Below, piece by piece: positions 42,449 through 51,171 of a stretch of DNA of 64,000 nt. Source of the DNA: SIG714 sp045629725 (GTDB taxonomy: Bacteria > Bacillota > Clostridia > Oscillospirales > CAG-272); the NCBI GenBank assembly GCA_045629725.1, contig JAZQRT010000015.1:13815-77814 (forward strand). The letters are read 5' to 3'. A model generated the notes under the pieces. It saw only the letters and a program-made list of their open reading frames with translations, made no database searches and was not told the DNA's origin. A program made the position numbers and the translations under genes. Position 1 is the stretch's first letter, and every line of letters starts with the position of its first letter.

Positions 42449-43006
42449 ATGAATTATAACAAGAATGATTTTGATTTTTGCAGATCATATATGGTCGCAG
42501 ATGAGAGAATAATATGGAAAGGAAAGCCTGACACAAAGATTCGTTTTTCTTCCGATCTTCATACCTTGGTGTTTGGAATATTTTGGCTTGGTTTTTCCTT
42601 GTTTTGGTGCTCCGGAGTATACGCAAGCGGCGGTGGAATGATGGCTTTTTTTGGTCTTCCATTCGTGGCTATCGGTATTTATCTTGTTGTGGGAAAGCCG
42701 ATTCATTCCGCAATTAAACGCAAGAATACCGCATACGTTATAACCAATATGAAGATCATTCGCGCCTGCGGAAACAAGATCGACACCATGGACGGCAGAG
42801 ATCTGCCAAGACTCAACATAAAGGGCTTCAGCGACGGAATGGGAACTATCCATTTCGGAGAACAGATAGTTTATAGAAAAAACAACAGGACCTACAACGG
42901 CTATTCGGGCGGTGATTTCTGTCTTGAGGCTGTTCCGGTAAAAGAAGTTCAAATGGCGATCAATGAAATGATAGAGGCAAACTCATCTAACGTTACAGCT
43001 GAATAA
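42449..43006 (+). CDS. PH-domain-like membrane protein
   Basis: 185 residues from the ATG at 42449, with GGGAGG upstream. An N-terminal stretch ending ERIIWKGKPD leads into two adjacent membrane segments (about 36-85). The cytoplasmic half has KRKNTAYVITNMKIIRA and then beta-rich sequence ending FCLEAVPVKEVQMAINEMIE. The WxGxP...YxxTxxRIxR layout is that of bacterial PH-domain (bPH2/DUF304-like) membrane proteins. No function known. It is monocistronic and ends at a good terminator. Confidence 0.75.
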   Translation: MNYNKNDFDFCRSYMVADERIIWKGKPDTKIRFSSDLHTLVFGIFWLGFSLFWCSGVYASGGGMMAFFGLPFVAIGIYLVVGKPIHSAIKRKNTAYVITNMKIIRACGNKIDTMDGRDLPRLNIKGFSDGMGTIHFGEQIVYRKNNRTYNGYSGGDFCLEAVPVKEVQMAINEMIEANSSNVTAE

Positions 43007-43030
43007 AGAATGATCAATCAAAAAATATAT

Positions 43031-43074
43031 GGGTATGTAAAACTCAGCTTGAGCTTTTTGCATACCCGTTTTTT
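43031..43074 (+). terminator. Terminator of the 42449 gene
   Basis: Stem GGGTATG/CATACCC (43031-43037, 43061-43067) enclosing CTCA/TGAG, followed by GTTTTTT. Confidence 0.85.
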
Positions 43075-43092
43075 ATAGTATCACTTAACAGT

Positions 43093-43131
43093 AAAGAAAA
43101 AGACTATGAAAGCCTATACTCTCATAGTCTT
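43093..43131 (-). terminator. Terminator of the RsgI-like gene
   Basis: Minus-strand stem AAGACTATGA/TCATAGTCTT (arms 43100-43109 and 43122-43131), followed by TTTCTTT. A neighbouring GGGTTG/CAACCC hairpin with T-run at 43134-43156 faces the plus strand. Confidence 0.8.
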
Positions 43132-43185
43132 TTGGGTTGCGCTTCAACCCTTTTTTGAAATTTGGAAAATTATTTTATTGGATGC

Positions 43186-44382
43186 CTATTTTTTTATTTC
43201 GCTTTCCGTATATTCCAATATCTCTCCTTTTTTTGAAGAAATCTTTATATCATATCGCGTTGATTCATTTTTTACATATATATGATAAATGAAGCTTCCG
43301 TCCTCTTGCAAAGTAATGCTCTTATAATACAATCCCTTAACCTCAAAGCTGAGTTTGTTTGCAAATATCCTACCTGCTTCAGTAGGCGTTATATGTCCCT
43401 CGGGAACTTCCATGAGTGAAATTATTATTGCGCTCGGAAGGTCAGGCGCGCTTCTGTTCAAATACTCTCCTGTAATAGCATCTATTATCGAAGTAGCAAC
43501 AGTGCCGCCTATGCTTTCCTTTATCATATACCTTACTTTATAAACGGCACGGCCTTCTTCAACACATAAAATAACTGATGGGAATTTTAAATATTTTTCA
43601 TTTATTCCCATGTTTTTAAAGGAATCTTTCACCTTTTGAACTGCTCCGTCTTTGCCAATGTATTCCACGACAGTCTGTGTAAAATCATCATCTCCCAATA
43701 AATGACAGAGCTCCGCTACCGAAAGCTTGGCAAGAGCACTGTACCTCATTTCTGTCTTAAGTTCAGGTCTTGCTTCCAAAATAGTATTGATAAGCTGAGC
43801 CTTTCCTGTTGAAATTCCGTATTGTTTCGCAATAGATTTCAGTTCCTTGTCAACTTTTATCATCTGGCTAATCAATTCCACGTCAAAATTATCCGTGTTT
43901 ATAAGAGAGTCTATCTCCTTTGTCAGCCTTTCACAAAGCTCCGTAGTATCCTTCTCGCCTTCAACTGTAAGCAGGATCGAATTGGTTATGGAATCTATAT
44001 ACCCCTTAGTAAACATTGACCCTACAAGGGCGTTCACCGTGACCTCAATACTGCTGCCATTAAAATCCATGTTTCCGACAACCTGAGCGCCATCTTCATT
44101 AAGGGGCACCACCTCCAATACTTTTTCCTTTTCGTTGACTTTTATCTCAAGGCTTGGATTTACGTCAAGAGAAACCGTTGTAGCAACTGCATAATTATTT
44201 TGGTAAATAAAAACTCCCGCAAATCCAACCAATAAAATTACAAGCCCCATACAAACTGCCGCAGCTTTTCGATCAAAGTAAAAATTCCATTTTTTATTCT
44301 TTACCACTTCCGACGGCGCCGCTTCAAGGATCATTTCCTCGTCTATGCCTCCAAGCTGTATATAAATATTTTTATTCGTCAT
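43186..44382 (-). CDS. RsgI-like anti-sigma factor with extracytoplasmic domain
   Basis: 398 residues. A cytoplasmic N-terminus of about 40 residues should hold the sigma factor. One membrane segment (about 41-60, VCMGLVILLVGFAGVFIY) follows. The extracytoplasmic part begins with the RsgI middle-domain signature ATTVSLDVNPSLEIKVN. The C-terminus has a PepSY-like segment (HITPTEAGRIFANKL) and strands ending YDIKISSKKGEILEY. It overlaps the sigma gene by 4 bases. The usual cytoplasmic RsgI_N domain is weakly conserved here. It likely releases its sigma factor on an envelope cue. Confidence 0.85.
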   Translation of the reverse strand: MTNKNIYIQLGGIDEEMILEAAPSEVVKNKKWNFYFDRKAAAVCMGLVILLVGFAGVFIYQNNYAVATTVSLDVNPSLEIKVNEKEKVLEVVPLNEDGAQVVGNMDFNGSSIEVTVNALVGSMFTKGYIDSITNSILLTVEGEKDTTELCERLTKEIDSLINTDNFDVELISQMIKVDKELKSIAKQYGISTGKAQLINTILEARPELKTEMRYSALAKLSVAELCHLLGDDDFTQTVVEYIGKDGAVQKVKDSFKNMGINEKYLKFPSVILCVEEGRAVYKVRYMIKESIGGTVATSIIDAITGEYLNRSAPDLPSAIIISLMEVPEGHITPTEAGRIFANKLSFEVKGLYYKSITLQEDGSFIYHIYVKNESTRYDIKISSKKGEILEYTESEIKK

Positions 44383-44936
44383 ACAATAAAGCCCTCCTTA
44401 TCAAGAAATTTTTTTAGTTTTTTTCGTGTTCTGTGAAGAAGTACGGTCACGGCGTTTTCACTCATGCGGTATTCCTCGGCGATCTCGGCAACTGTGCTTG
44501 AGTACCAGTACCTACGTAAAAATATCTTTCTCGTCCTTTGAGGCAGAGAATGCAAAAAATTATTAAGGGACTGCCTCAAAGCAACGCTGTCACCGATATC
44601 ACTTCCGCTATTACCATCGGGAATACACTGGGTAAGTTCGTCCAATACCATCATAACTTCCCCGCATCTTTTTATCGCATGCTTTTTTTCATACACGTTT
44701 AAGGAAAGAGTACGGGAAATCAATCCAACGTAAGATTTCAAAGACTTGGGTGAGGCAGGAGGGATAGTTATCCAAACTTTGAGATATATATCGTTTTCTA
44801 CCTCGTCAACATCATCGTCGTTTGATAGAATCTGAGCGGCAATATACCTGCAGTACCGTCCATATTTTGCTTTAGTTTCAAAAATTGCACGTTCCTTACG
44901 TTCTTTATAAAGCTCGATTATGTCTTTATCCTCCAT
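44379..44936 (-). CDS. Sigma-70 family (ECF-type) RNA polymerase sigma factor
   Basis: 185 residues. Region 2 spans about 15-75 (KYGRYCRYIAAQIL...VDEVENDIYLKVW), and region 4 spans about 125-180, with LPQRTRKIFLRRYWYSSTVAEIAEEYRMSENAVTVLLHRTRKKLKKFL as its helix-turn-helix, cited here as LPQRTRKIFLRR through RTRKKLKKFL. There is no region 3. GGGAGTGAG lies before the ATG. It is paired with the RsgI-like anti-sigma. No clear SigA promoter was found in 44937-45060, consistent with autoregulation, but I cannot name its own promoter. Confidence 0.9.
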   Translation of the reverse strand: MEDKDIIELYKERKERAIFETKAKYGRYCRYIAAQILSNDDDVDEVENDIYLKVWITIPPASPKSLKSYVGLISRTLSLNVYEKKHAIKRCGEVMMVLDELTQCIPDGNSGSDIGDSVALRQSLNNFLHSLPQRTRKIFLRRYWYSSTVAEIAEEYRMSENAVTVLLHRTRKKLKKFLDKEGFIV

Positions 44937-45060
44937 GTTCTCACTCCCTTCGTTGATTTTTAGTATATCTGCTTCACATTCAGTATTTTAAAGGTCCCTT
45001 CACCCTAATAAACAGGAAACACTTGTATTTTATTACATACTATTTTATTTTTTCGGAAAT

Positions 45061-45096
45061 AAAAAGGCTGTAAAAACCACCTCGAGTTTTTCAGCC
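45061..45096 (-). terminator. Terminator of the 45117 kinase gene
   Basis: Minus-strand stem GGCTG and AAAAAC paired with GTTTTT and CAGCC, loop GAGGTG, then TTTTT. Confidence 0.8.
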
Positions 45097-45116
45097 CATT
45101 TATTGTTATATAAATT

Positions 45117-46556
45117 TTACGGTGTGGGAAGCACCACTGTAAAGCAGCACCACTTCTCTTCCTCGCTGTCAACACTTATCCTGCCGCCCATGGCTTCAAC
45201 GATGGTGCGTGAAATATAAAGTCCAAGACCAACGCCCGATTTATCAAGTCCGCGGCTCTTATCCGCTTTATAAAATCTGTCAAAGACATATTTCAACTCA
45301 TCCTTAGGTATGCCCTTTCCCTCGTTATAAACCTCGATCTTAACTTTTTTTGTTTCAGGCTGTGTAACCTTAAGTCTTAAAATTCCCTTTTCATAGGAGA
45401 ATTTAATGGCGTTATCGACGAGATTATATATAACCTGATGTATCGCATCCGAATCTGCAAGCACGGACATTTTTTCCCTTTCAAAATCAATATCAACATC
45501 AAGCTTTTTAGCTTCAATTCTTGACTCGTTTGAAAGCATGATCTCAACGGATTTGGAGCATATATCAAACTCTTGGATATTGAATTTGCGGTCGCCCGCT
45601 TGGATACGCGATATATCAAGCAGCGTTCCCACAAGCCTTGAAAGACGCCTTACCTCAGTTGCAACGATGCCGAGATAATAATCCTGCTTTTCTCTCGGGA
45701 TCGCTCCGTCAAGTATACCGTCAATATAACCCGAAATTATGGTCATAGGAGTTCTCAGGTCATGTGAAACATTGGCAAGGAATCCGCTCCTTAATTTTTC
45801 AAGCTCGGAAAGTGATTCCGCCATGCTGTTCATTGTGGTTGCAAGCTCTGCTATCTCGTCCTTTCCAACCACCTGTACTCTTACGTCAAAATTACCGACA
45901 GCAAAGCATTTTGCCGCTTTATCTATATTCTTAAGAGGAATTACGATCCTTTCCGAAATGAAATAGCATCCGATCATTCCGGCAATAAGGACGAGTATGG
46001 CAATTTTGGACATAGTTCCAACCATACTGCTTACAAACGCCGACACACCCTTTACAGGTGACGCTGCAAACACGATTCCGTGATGATCTCCTGTAGATAG
46101 CTCAATGGCGTTTATCCAATATTCCTCAGCAAAAAAGCCCTCCACCTCGCCTGTATATGAATATGAATGCTCCGATCTTAATACTTCATTCATCATAAAC
46201 TGCGGAACAGTCTTGTTTCTGAGCTTTGCACCGCTGCTGCAAACACTCACGCTTCCATTGGGATTAGCTATAAATATTACTGTATTGGTACAATCTGCAA
46301 TTCCCGAAAGCTGAGTTTCAAGTGAATCGCCTTCATCCTTTATAAATGAAAAATAATCTTTTCCCTCGTCATCCTCTATGTATTCCGCATATACTCTGTC
46401 CACCATTACCTTTACAGATTCTGCCGCATGAACAACACTGTTTGTCTTTTCGTTTGAGGAAACCATTCCCACAAACATAAAATACAAAAACGAAAAGCTC
46501 ACTGCAAAGGTCAATAAAAAGCACAGCATATATTTGACAAAAACACTTTTAAACAT
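45117..46556 (-). CDS. Sensor histidine kinase with extracytoplasmic sensor domain
   Basis: 479 residues from the ATG at 46556 (GAGGTG upstream). A longer reading from 46625 would run through a terminator-like hairpin. First membrane segment about 9-31, an extracytoplasmic sensor of roughly 150 residues with PAS-like FIANPNGSVSVCSSG, second segment about 183-203, HAMP, HisKA with H265 in NVSHDLRTPMTIISG, and HATPase_c (VIYNLVDNAIKFS, GKGIP, GVGLGLYIS). It is the partner of the regulator at 46635-47327. Confidence 0.93.
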   Translation of the reverse strand: MFKSVFVKYMLCFLLTFAVSFSFLYFMFVGMVSSNEKTNSVVHAAESVKVMVDRVYAEYIEDDEGKDYFSFIKDEGDSLETQLSGIADCTNTVIFIANPNGSVSVCSSGAKLRNKTVPQFMMNEVLRSEHSYSYTGEVEGFFAEEYWINAIELSTGDHHGIVFAASPVKGVSAFVSSMVGTMSKIAILVLIAGMIGCYFISERIVIPLKNIDKAAKCFAVGNFDVRVQVVGKDEIAELATTMNSMAESLSELEKLRSGFLANVSHDLRTPMTIISGYIDGILDGAIPREKQDYYLGIVATEVRRLSRLVGTLLDISRIQAGDRKFNIQEFDICSKSVEIMLSNESRIEAKKLDVDIDFEREKMSVLADSDAIHQVIYNLVDNAIKFSYEKGILRLKVTQPETKKVKIEVYNEGKGIPKDELKYVFDRFYKADKSRGLDKSGVGLGLYISRTIVEAMGGRISVDSEEEKWCCFTVVLPTP

Positions 46557-46578
46557 TCTGCACCTCTTTAAACAAAAA

Positions 46579-46602
46579 GCGGCACCGTTGTTCGATGCCG
46601 CC
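46579..46602 (-). terminator. Attenuator-like hairpin between regulator and kinase genes
   Basis: Minus-strand GGCGGCATCG/CGGTGCCGC stem with a short loop followed by TTTTTG, in the 78-base gap. It probably lowers kinase transcription relative to the regulator. Confidence 0.65.
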
Positions 46603-46634
46603 TGTAATATCTGACTTACCGTCAAAATCCATGA

Positions 46635-47327
46635 TTATTCAAAAACCTCAAATTTGTAGCCAACGCCCCAAACTGTCTTGAGTGCCCATTTATCGGAAAC
46701 ACCCTCAAGCTTTTCACGAAGACGCTTTACATGCACGTCAACTGTACGTGAGTCACCGAGATAATCAAAGCTCCAAACCTTGTCAAGAAGCTGATCTCTT
46801 GAGAAAACTCTGTTGCAGTTGGAAGCAAGGAAATACAAAAGGAGAAGTTCTTTGGGCGGAATATCCACACTCTTTCCTTTAAGCTTAAGCTCATACTTCT
46901 GCTTGCTTATCTCAATATTATCAAATCTTACAACCTCATCGGACTCAGTTGTTTCTCTGGGATTTGAACGGCGAAGAACAGCCTTGATTCTTGCAGAAAG
47001 CTCCTTCATATCAAAAGGCTTAACAATAAAATCATCCGCTCCAAGCTCAAGTCCGAGAACCTTATCAAAAGTCTCACCCTTTGCCGTGATCATGATAATA
47101 GGCTTTGACGAAACCTCTCTGATCTGGCGGCAAACCTCCCAGCCGTCTTTTCTCGGGAGCATAATATCAAGCAGAACAATATCCGGATCATAGGATTTGA
47201 AGGAACTAACACCTTCAACTCCGTCGTTTGCGGTCTTAACTTCATATCCGCTGTTTTCAAGATAAAGCTTTATCATCTCGCATATATTCACGTCATCATC
47301 AATGACGAGGATTTTTGTATCCATCAT
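46635..47327 (-). CDS. OmpR/PhoB-family response regulator
   Basis: 230 residues. Receiver acidic triad DDD at 10-12, phosphoacceptor D54 in IVLLDIMLPRKDG, and lysine in FIVKPFDMKEL. Winged helix: IPPKELLLLYFLASN and TVDVHVKRLREKL...VWGVGYKFEV. It closely resembles clostridial PhoB/ResD-type regulators of envelope or respiration genes. GGGAGG precedes ATGATG; either methionine could start. First gene of the pair with the 45117 kinase. Confidence 0.94.
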   Translation of the reverse strand: MMDTKILVIDDDVNICEMIKLYLENSGYEVKTANDGVEGVSSFKSYDPDIVLLDIMLPRKDGWEVCRQIREVSSKPIIMITAKGETFDKVLGLELGADDFIVKPFDMKELSARIKAVLRRSNPRETTESDEVVRFDNIEISKQKYELKLKGKSVDIPPKELLLLYFLASNCNRVFSRDQLLDKVWSFDYLGDSRTVDVHVKRLREKLEGVSDKWALKTVWGVGYKFEVFE

Positions 47328-47381
47328 AATATTTTACCTCCCTAAATTGTACTAAAAGCCAATTTTCTAAACTATATTAGT

Positions 47382-47410
47382 ATTTTACACTATTTTACCA
47401 TCTTTGTCAA
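47382..47410 (-). promoter_or_regulatory. SigA promoter of the regulator-kinase operon
   Basis: TTGACA (complement of 47405-47410), 17-base spacer, TAAAAT (complement of 47382-47387). Confidence 0.85.
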
Positions 47411-47472
47411 CAGTTATATATGAAACATTTATACATAAGTGAAAATATTTTTTAAATAATTGATAAATAAAC

Positions 47473-47501
47473 TTGATTATTTCAGTTTTTTGTATTATAA
47501 T
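47473..47501 (+). promoter_or_regulatory. SigA-type promoter of ychF
   Basis: TTGATT at 47473-47478, 17-base spacer, TATAAT at 47496-47501, about 40 bases before the ATG at 47542. Confidence 0.75.
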
Positions 47502-47541
47502 GCCTTTTGAATATATTATTTTCACTTTTATGAGGTATTCT

Positions 47542-48639
47542 ATGAAACTTGGTATCGTAGGTCTTCCCAACGTGGGAAAAAGCACTCTTTTTAACGCTCT
47601 TACAAACGCGGGAGCGGGTGCTGCCAACTATCCTTTTTGTACTATCGAGCCTAATGTGGGCGTTGTTACAGTTCCCGACGAAAGGCTTGATTATCTTGCT
47701 GAAATTTACTCTCCCGAAAAATACACTCCCGCAACAATAGAATTCGTTGATATTGCAGGACTTGTTAAGGGTGCTTCCAAGGGTGAAGGACTTGGAAATA
47801 AATTTCTTTCACACATTCGTGAGGTAGATGCAATCATTCACGTTGTCCGTTGCTTTGAAGACGGAAACATCATTCATGTTGACGGTTCAGTCAACCCTCT
47901 GCGCGACCTTGAAACTATCAATCTTGAGCTTATCTTCTCCGATATTGAGCTTATTGAACGCCGTATCGACAGAACAAAAAAAATACTCAAGGGCGATAAA
48001 ACAAAGGAAGCAGAGCTTGCACTTCTTGAAAGACTCCATGCTGAGCTTGAAGAAGGCAGACCTGCAAGAGCAGTTACTATGACTGAAGACGAGCATGAAA
48101 TGATCGCTGACATGCCCCTCCTTTCCGCAAAGCCTGTAATTTACGCGGCAAATATTGCAGAAGAAGACGTTGCCGAGGGCGGACGCTCCTCCGAGCTTTT
48201 CCTTGCTCTTGAAAAATACGCTCTGTCAGAAAATTCGGGAATCCTCCCCGTTTGTGCTTCCATTGAGGCTGAGCTTTCCGAGCTCGACCGCGAGGATAAA
48301 GAGGTTTTCCTTGCAGATCTTGGAATCACAGAATGCGGTCTTGACAAGCTTATCAAGGAAAGCTACTCTCTCCTTGGTCTTATAAGCTTCCTCACCGCAG
48401 GTCCCAAGGAGGTTCGCGCTTGGACAATCACAAGAGGCTCCAAGGCTCCCAAGGCTGCCGGAAAGATCCACAGTGATTTTGAGCGTGGATTTATCAGAGC
48501 AGAGGTTATTGCCTACAATGATCTTGTGGATTGCGGCGGAAATATGGTTGCTGCAAAGGAAAAGGGACTCATCAGAAGCGAAGGTAAGGATTACGTTATG
48601 AACGACGGCGATATCGTTGTATTCAGATTCAACGTTTAA
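47542..48639 (+). CDS. ychF: Redox-regulated ATPase YchF (Obg-related)
   Basis: 365 residues from the ATG at 47542, preceded by GAGGT; the longer frame from 47473 is promoter sequence. The G domain begins KLGIVGLPNVGKSTLFNAL, switch II reads DIAGLVKGASKGEGLGN, and the NxxE-type specificity motif (YAANIAEE) in place of NKxD fits ATP preference. A coiled coil (about 130-200) and C-terminal TGS domain (RAWTITRGSKAPKAAGKIHSDFE) complete it. A conserved, ribosome-associated ATPase. Confidence 0.97.
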   Translation: MKLGIVGLPNVGKSTLFNALTNAGAGAANYPFCTIEPNVGVVTVPDERLDYLAEIYSPEKYTPATIEFVDIAGLVKGASKGEGLGNKFLSHIREVDAIIHVVRCFEDGNIIHVDGSVNPLRDLETINLELIFSDIELIERRIDRTKKILKGDKTKEAELALLERLHAELEEGRPARAVTMTEDEHEMIADMPLLSAKPVIYAANIAEEDVAEGGRSSELFLALEKYALSENSGILPVCASIEAELSELDREDKEVFLADLGITECGLDKLIKESYSLLGLISFLTAGPKEVRAWTITRGSKAPKAAGKIHSDFERGFIRAEVIAYNDLVDCGGNMVAAKEKGLIRSEGKDYVMNDGDIVVFRFNV

Positions 48640-48653
48640 GCCGATATATAGCC

Positions 48654-48732
48654 AAAAAAGAACTGTTTTCGGAGAAATTTGAAAAAGTGTTGTCACTTTT
48701 TCACTTTACAAACCTTAATCGGTTCTTTTTTT
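48654..48732 (+). terminator. Compound hairpin terminator of ychF
   Basis: Outer arms AAAAAAGAAC and GTTCTTTTTTT (48654-48663, 48722-48732) enclose an inner GAAAAAGTG/CACTTTTTC hairpin (48681-48702). Confidence 0.75.
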
Positions 48733-48745
48733 GTATATTATACCG

Positions 48746-48774
48746 TTGACACAGATAAACATATATTATATAAT
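48746..48774 (+). promoter_or_regulatory. SigA promoter of the NUDIX gene
   Basis: Perfect consensus: TTGACA at 48746-48751, 17-base spacer, TATAAT at 48769-48774. Confidence 0.9.
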
Positions 48775-48816
48775 ATACTTAAATAAACTTTATCGAAAGG
48801 AATCGAGGCGATAGGA

Positions 48817-49368
48817 ATGGAAGAAAACAAGTCAAAAACACCAAAGCTGCGCACAGACGCTGAATTCGAAGTGCTTGACCTGTATAACGAAAATGCCGAA
48901 CCAACGGGCAGAACGATCCTTCGCGGAACACCTATCAAAAACGGGGAGTATTCCCTTTCGGTACACATGTTTATTTATAACTCCAAGGGTATGTTTATTC
49001 TCCAAAAGCGTTCCAAAAAGAAAAAATCCCTACCGGGAGTTTGGGGAGTGACCTGCGGTGCCGCCATGTCCGGAGAGGACAGTATTTCTGCCGGTATCCG
49101 TGAAGCCAAGGAGGAGCTTGGTCTTGAGCTTGATCCGGAATCCTTTGAATTTATTGAAAAGATAAAGCGCCGTTACAGCTTTGTGGACATTTATTTTGTT
49201 AAAGCCAAATTTGACATCTCAAAATGCGTCCTCCAGAAAGAAGAAGTCGAAAGCATCAAGCTTTCCTCTCCCAAGGAGCTTCTCAACATTATTATGGCAT
49301 CCCCGAATATCAACAGCACCTATTCCGCCGCCGTCAAACGCGCCATGAAGGAACGCGGGCTGATTTAG
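48817..49368 (+). CDS. NUDIX hydrolase (Idi-like subgroup)
   Basis: 183 residues. The Nudix box at 81-103 is complete: G-x5-E-x7-REAKEELGL. The N-terminus (FEVLDLYNENAEPTGRTILRGTPI) and the LQKRSKKKKSLPGVWGVTCGA stretch resemble the IPP-isomerase-like/YfcD subgroup, which act on various diphosphates. True type I IPP isomerases have extra Cys/Glu catalytic residues; I cannot verify these, so I do not call Idi. Monocistronic with its own perfect promoter. Confidence 0.87.
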   Translation: MEENKSKTPKLRTDAEFEVLDLYNENAEPTGRTILRGTPIKNGEYSLSVHMFIYNSKGMFILQKRSKKKKSLPGVWGVTCGAAMSGEDSISAGIREAKEELGLELDPESFEFIEKIKRRYSFVDIYFVKAKFDISKCVLQKEEVESIKLSSPKELLNIIMASPNINSTYSAAVKRAMKERGLI

Positions 49369-49383
49369 GGTTGTTTATTGGGA

Positions 49384-49640
49384 AATTCTCGTGGAGAATG
49401 CTTTTTGAAAAAAAGCACCCTCCCCATACCCCTTGCGCAAAAACTTTACTAAAAAGGATTTATATTTATTAGTGCCCCTATTCATATTTGTGAATAGGGG
49501 CACTAATTTATAAAGCTGTGGGACAGGCGTCCTCGACTGTCCGAGTACAAACCTTCCCTTTACTTGCCAAGGCTCAGGCGAAGTTGCCTTCTTGGGTGGG
49601 AAAATGTGTCACCCGTAAGGGTGACGGATAAAGTGTCTTG
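49384..49640. repeat. Hairpin-array intergenic region
   Basis: 281 bases without a credible gene. Visible elements are ATTCTC/GAGAAT, GCTTTTT/AAAAAGC, a perfect 15-base stem TAGTGCCCCTATTCA with its complement (49471-49485, 49492-49506), the 18-base repeat at 49521-49538, a CAAGGC/GCCTTCTTG pair and TCACCC/GGGTGA. The 15-base stem, flanked by A/T, is a likely bidirectional terminator between the NUDIX gene and the convergent membrane-protein gene. Confidence 0.65.
49521..49538 (+). repeat. 18-base dispersed repeat, copy B
   Basis: GGACAGGCGTCCTCGACT, exact inverted match to 15306-15323. Confidence 0.6.
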
Positions 49641-49649
49641 CACGTAAAG

Positions 49650-50336
49650 TCACTCCGATATGTAAAAGGGTTCGCCAAAAGCACCGTTATATTTTTTAAA
49701 GGAATATATATCCCCCACTTCATATTTTTCATACTCGGCATAAGTTACCTTAACATCAAATTCTCTGCCGTCAATTTCAATTTCAAAAGAATATTCATCA
49801 GGAGATTTTCTGCGTCTCGTCACATCTTTATCAAGTATCACAGCTTCCACAGTTGTAGGCTCCGTGGTATCCAGTACATAATTCAGATGTGAGATATAAA
49901 TTGATGCAAGAAAGGTAATGAATACCGCTATTAATAGTCCGATAAGCACTGTCCCAAACTTTTTCATTTTCTTCACCATTATAACTGTTATAAAAATACC
50001 ACCTGCTATTCCCACGAGAAGGGACACCGCCCAAAAGGGCAAAAATGAATCGTTTTCAAATGAATACATAAAGCCATATATTCCCAAAACAAAAAATGAG
50101 GAAAGCCCAAGCCACATAAATACCTCGTTAAATATGTATATTAGCTTACTTGTTTCTCCCTTTTTCTTAAAACAATGATCCAGCAAAAAAACAGCTACAG
50201 GTCCCAAGAGCATTCCTATAACACCCGAAGTTATAAATACTTTTGTGGGTAATATTTCTCTTGCAGAAAACATCAGAGCCACAACAATAACCGCAATTAT
50301 ATACGATCTTAAACTGGTTTTATTTTTTTTCTTCAC
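49650..50336 (-). CDS. Polytopic membrane protein of unknown function
   Basis: 228 residues from the GTG at 50336, with GGAGG nine bases ahead (complement of 50346-50350). Five hydrophobic segments fill the first 155 residues. A C-terminal soluble part from about 165 (TTVEAVILDKDVTRRRKSPDE...GREFDVKVTYAEYEKYEVGD) has the small beta layout of DUF3592-like proteins. It overlaps the end of the deacetylase gene by 17 bases, so the two are co-transcribed and perhaps translationally coupled. No function can be given. Confidence 0.75.
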   Translation of the reverse strand: MKKKNKTSLRSYIIAVIVVALMFSAREILPTKVFITSGVIGMLLGPVAVFLLDHCFKKKGETSKLIYIFNEVFMWLGLSSFFVLGIYGFMYSFENDSFLPFWAVSLLVGIAGGIFITVIMVKKMKKFGTVLIGLLIAVFITFLASIYISHLNYVLDTTEPTTVEAVILDKDVTRRRKSPDEYSFEIEIDGREFDVKVTYAEYEKYEVGDIYSFKKYNGAFGEPFYISE

Positions 50337-51045
50337 CCAACAAAACCTCCTTGTTTGTTCCGTAAAAGATATCATCATGCCCCGAAATCAGTTTAAAGAA
50401 CTCCTCGAGACGGTTCCAATCGCTTGACGTAAAATCCATTTCGTAGGAATGTCCCCAAATATAGAATATCTGAGGCTTATCGGGCTTCATTTCAATAAAC
50501 CTCTTGCCCATTTCCATCATTCTGTCAAATTCCATTATATGATACACATTCGGGTCGAATCTATACAGATTTTCCTGTATATCAAAGCTATCGGTATTTG
50601 TGATGGTACGGCAGTATTTTATCTTGGTATTATTTTTTATAATCTTTGCAACTCTGTCATCATTGTTAACACCTCCGCAGGGGTATGCCATTCCAACAAT
50701 GGGATAGCCAACAAGAGCTTCAAGATTCTTTCTGTCCTCCTCTACCTGCCTTATTATCTCCTCCTCGGGAAGCTCTGTGAGATTGGGATGCGTGAGAGTA
50801 TGAACTGCCACCTCGTGCCCCTCGTAAAGCATTTTAACGTGGCTCGGATGCACCTTATAATGGGATATCTTCATTCCGTTTCTTATAAGCCTTCCATGTG
50901 TGCCGTGAAGCTCGGAATTTATATTAAAGGTACATTTGAGGTTATATTTATTTAAAAGCTCCACAAGTCTGAAATCCTGTGTAACTCCGTCATCGTAGCT
51001 GAAGGTGACGGCTTTTTTCTTTTCCTTTGTCCATTCGGGATACAT
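50320..51045 (-). CDS. Polysaccharide deacetylase (NodB/CE4-like)
   Basis: 241 residues. The CE4 fold shows AVTFSYDDGVTQDF (catalytic and metal aspartates), HTLTHPNL (metal histidines) and AYPCGG. There is no signal peptide, so it acts in the cytoplasm or on an internal substrate, unlike secreted peptidoglycan deacetylases. Substrate unknown. AAGGAGTGATG precedes the ATG. First gene of a two-gene operon with the membrane protein. Confidence 0.88.
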   Translation of the reverse strand: MYPEWTKEKKKAVTFSYDDGVTQDFRLVELLNKYNLKCTFNINSELHGTHGRLIRNGMKISHYKVHPSHVKMLYEGHEVAVHTLTHPNLTELPEEEIIRQVEEDRKNLEALVGYPIVGMAYPCGGVNNDDRVAKIIKNNTKIKYCRTITNTDSFDIQENLYRFDPNVYHIMEFDRMMEMGKRFIEMKPDKPQIFYIWGHSYEMDFTSSDWNRLEEFFKLISGHDDIFYGTNKEVLLGEEKK

Positions 51046-51067
51046 TCATCATCACTCCTTTTTCATA

Positions 51068-51096
51068 ATTATATCACGTTTTTTTGATCTTGTAAA
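51068..51096 (-). promoter_or_regulatory. SigA promoter of the deacetylase operon
   Basis: TTTACA (complement of 51091-51096), 17-base spacer, TATAAT (complement of 51068-51073). Confidence 0.8.
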
Positions 51097-51105
51097 TACG
51101 GGACT

Positions 51106-51134
51106 GAATAAACTTCCGTAAAATGGGAATTTTA
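51106..51134 (+). promoter_or_regulatory. Possible forespore (SigG-like) promoter of spoVAD
   Basis: GAATA at 51106-51110, 17-base spacer, AATTTTA at 51128-51134, one mismatch from the SigG/SigF -10 pattern CATnnTA. No SigA-like pair lies between here and the gene. Suggestive only. Confidence 0.35.
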
Positions 51135-51171
51135 TAACTGATATACATTTGAATATTTCTGAGGTGATAAT

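Noticed and set aside
48817..49368. Calling the NUDIX protein isopentenyl-diphosphate isomerase
   Set aside because: Overall layout is Idi-like, but the catalytic Cys/Glu pair of type I Idi could not be confirmed.
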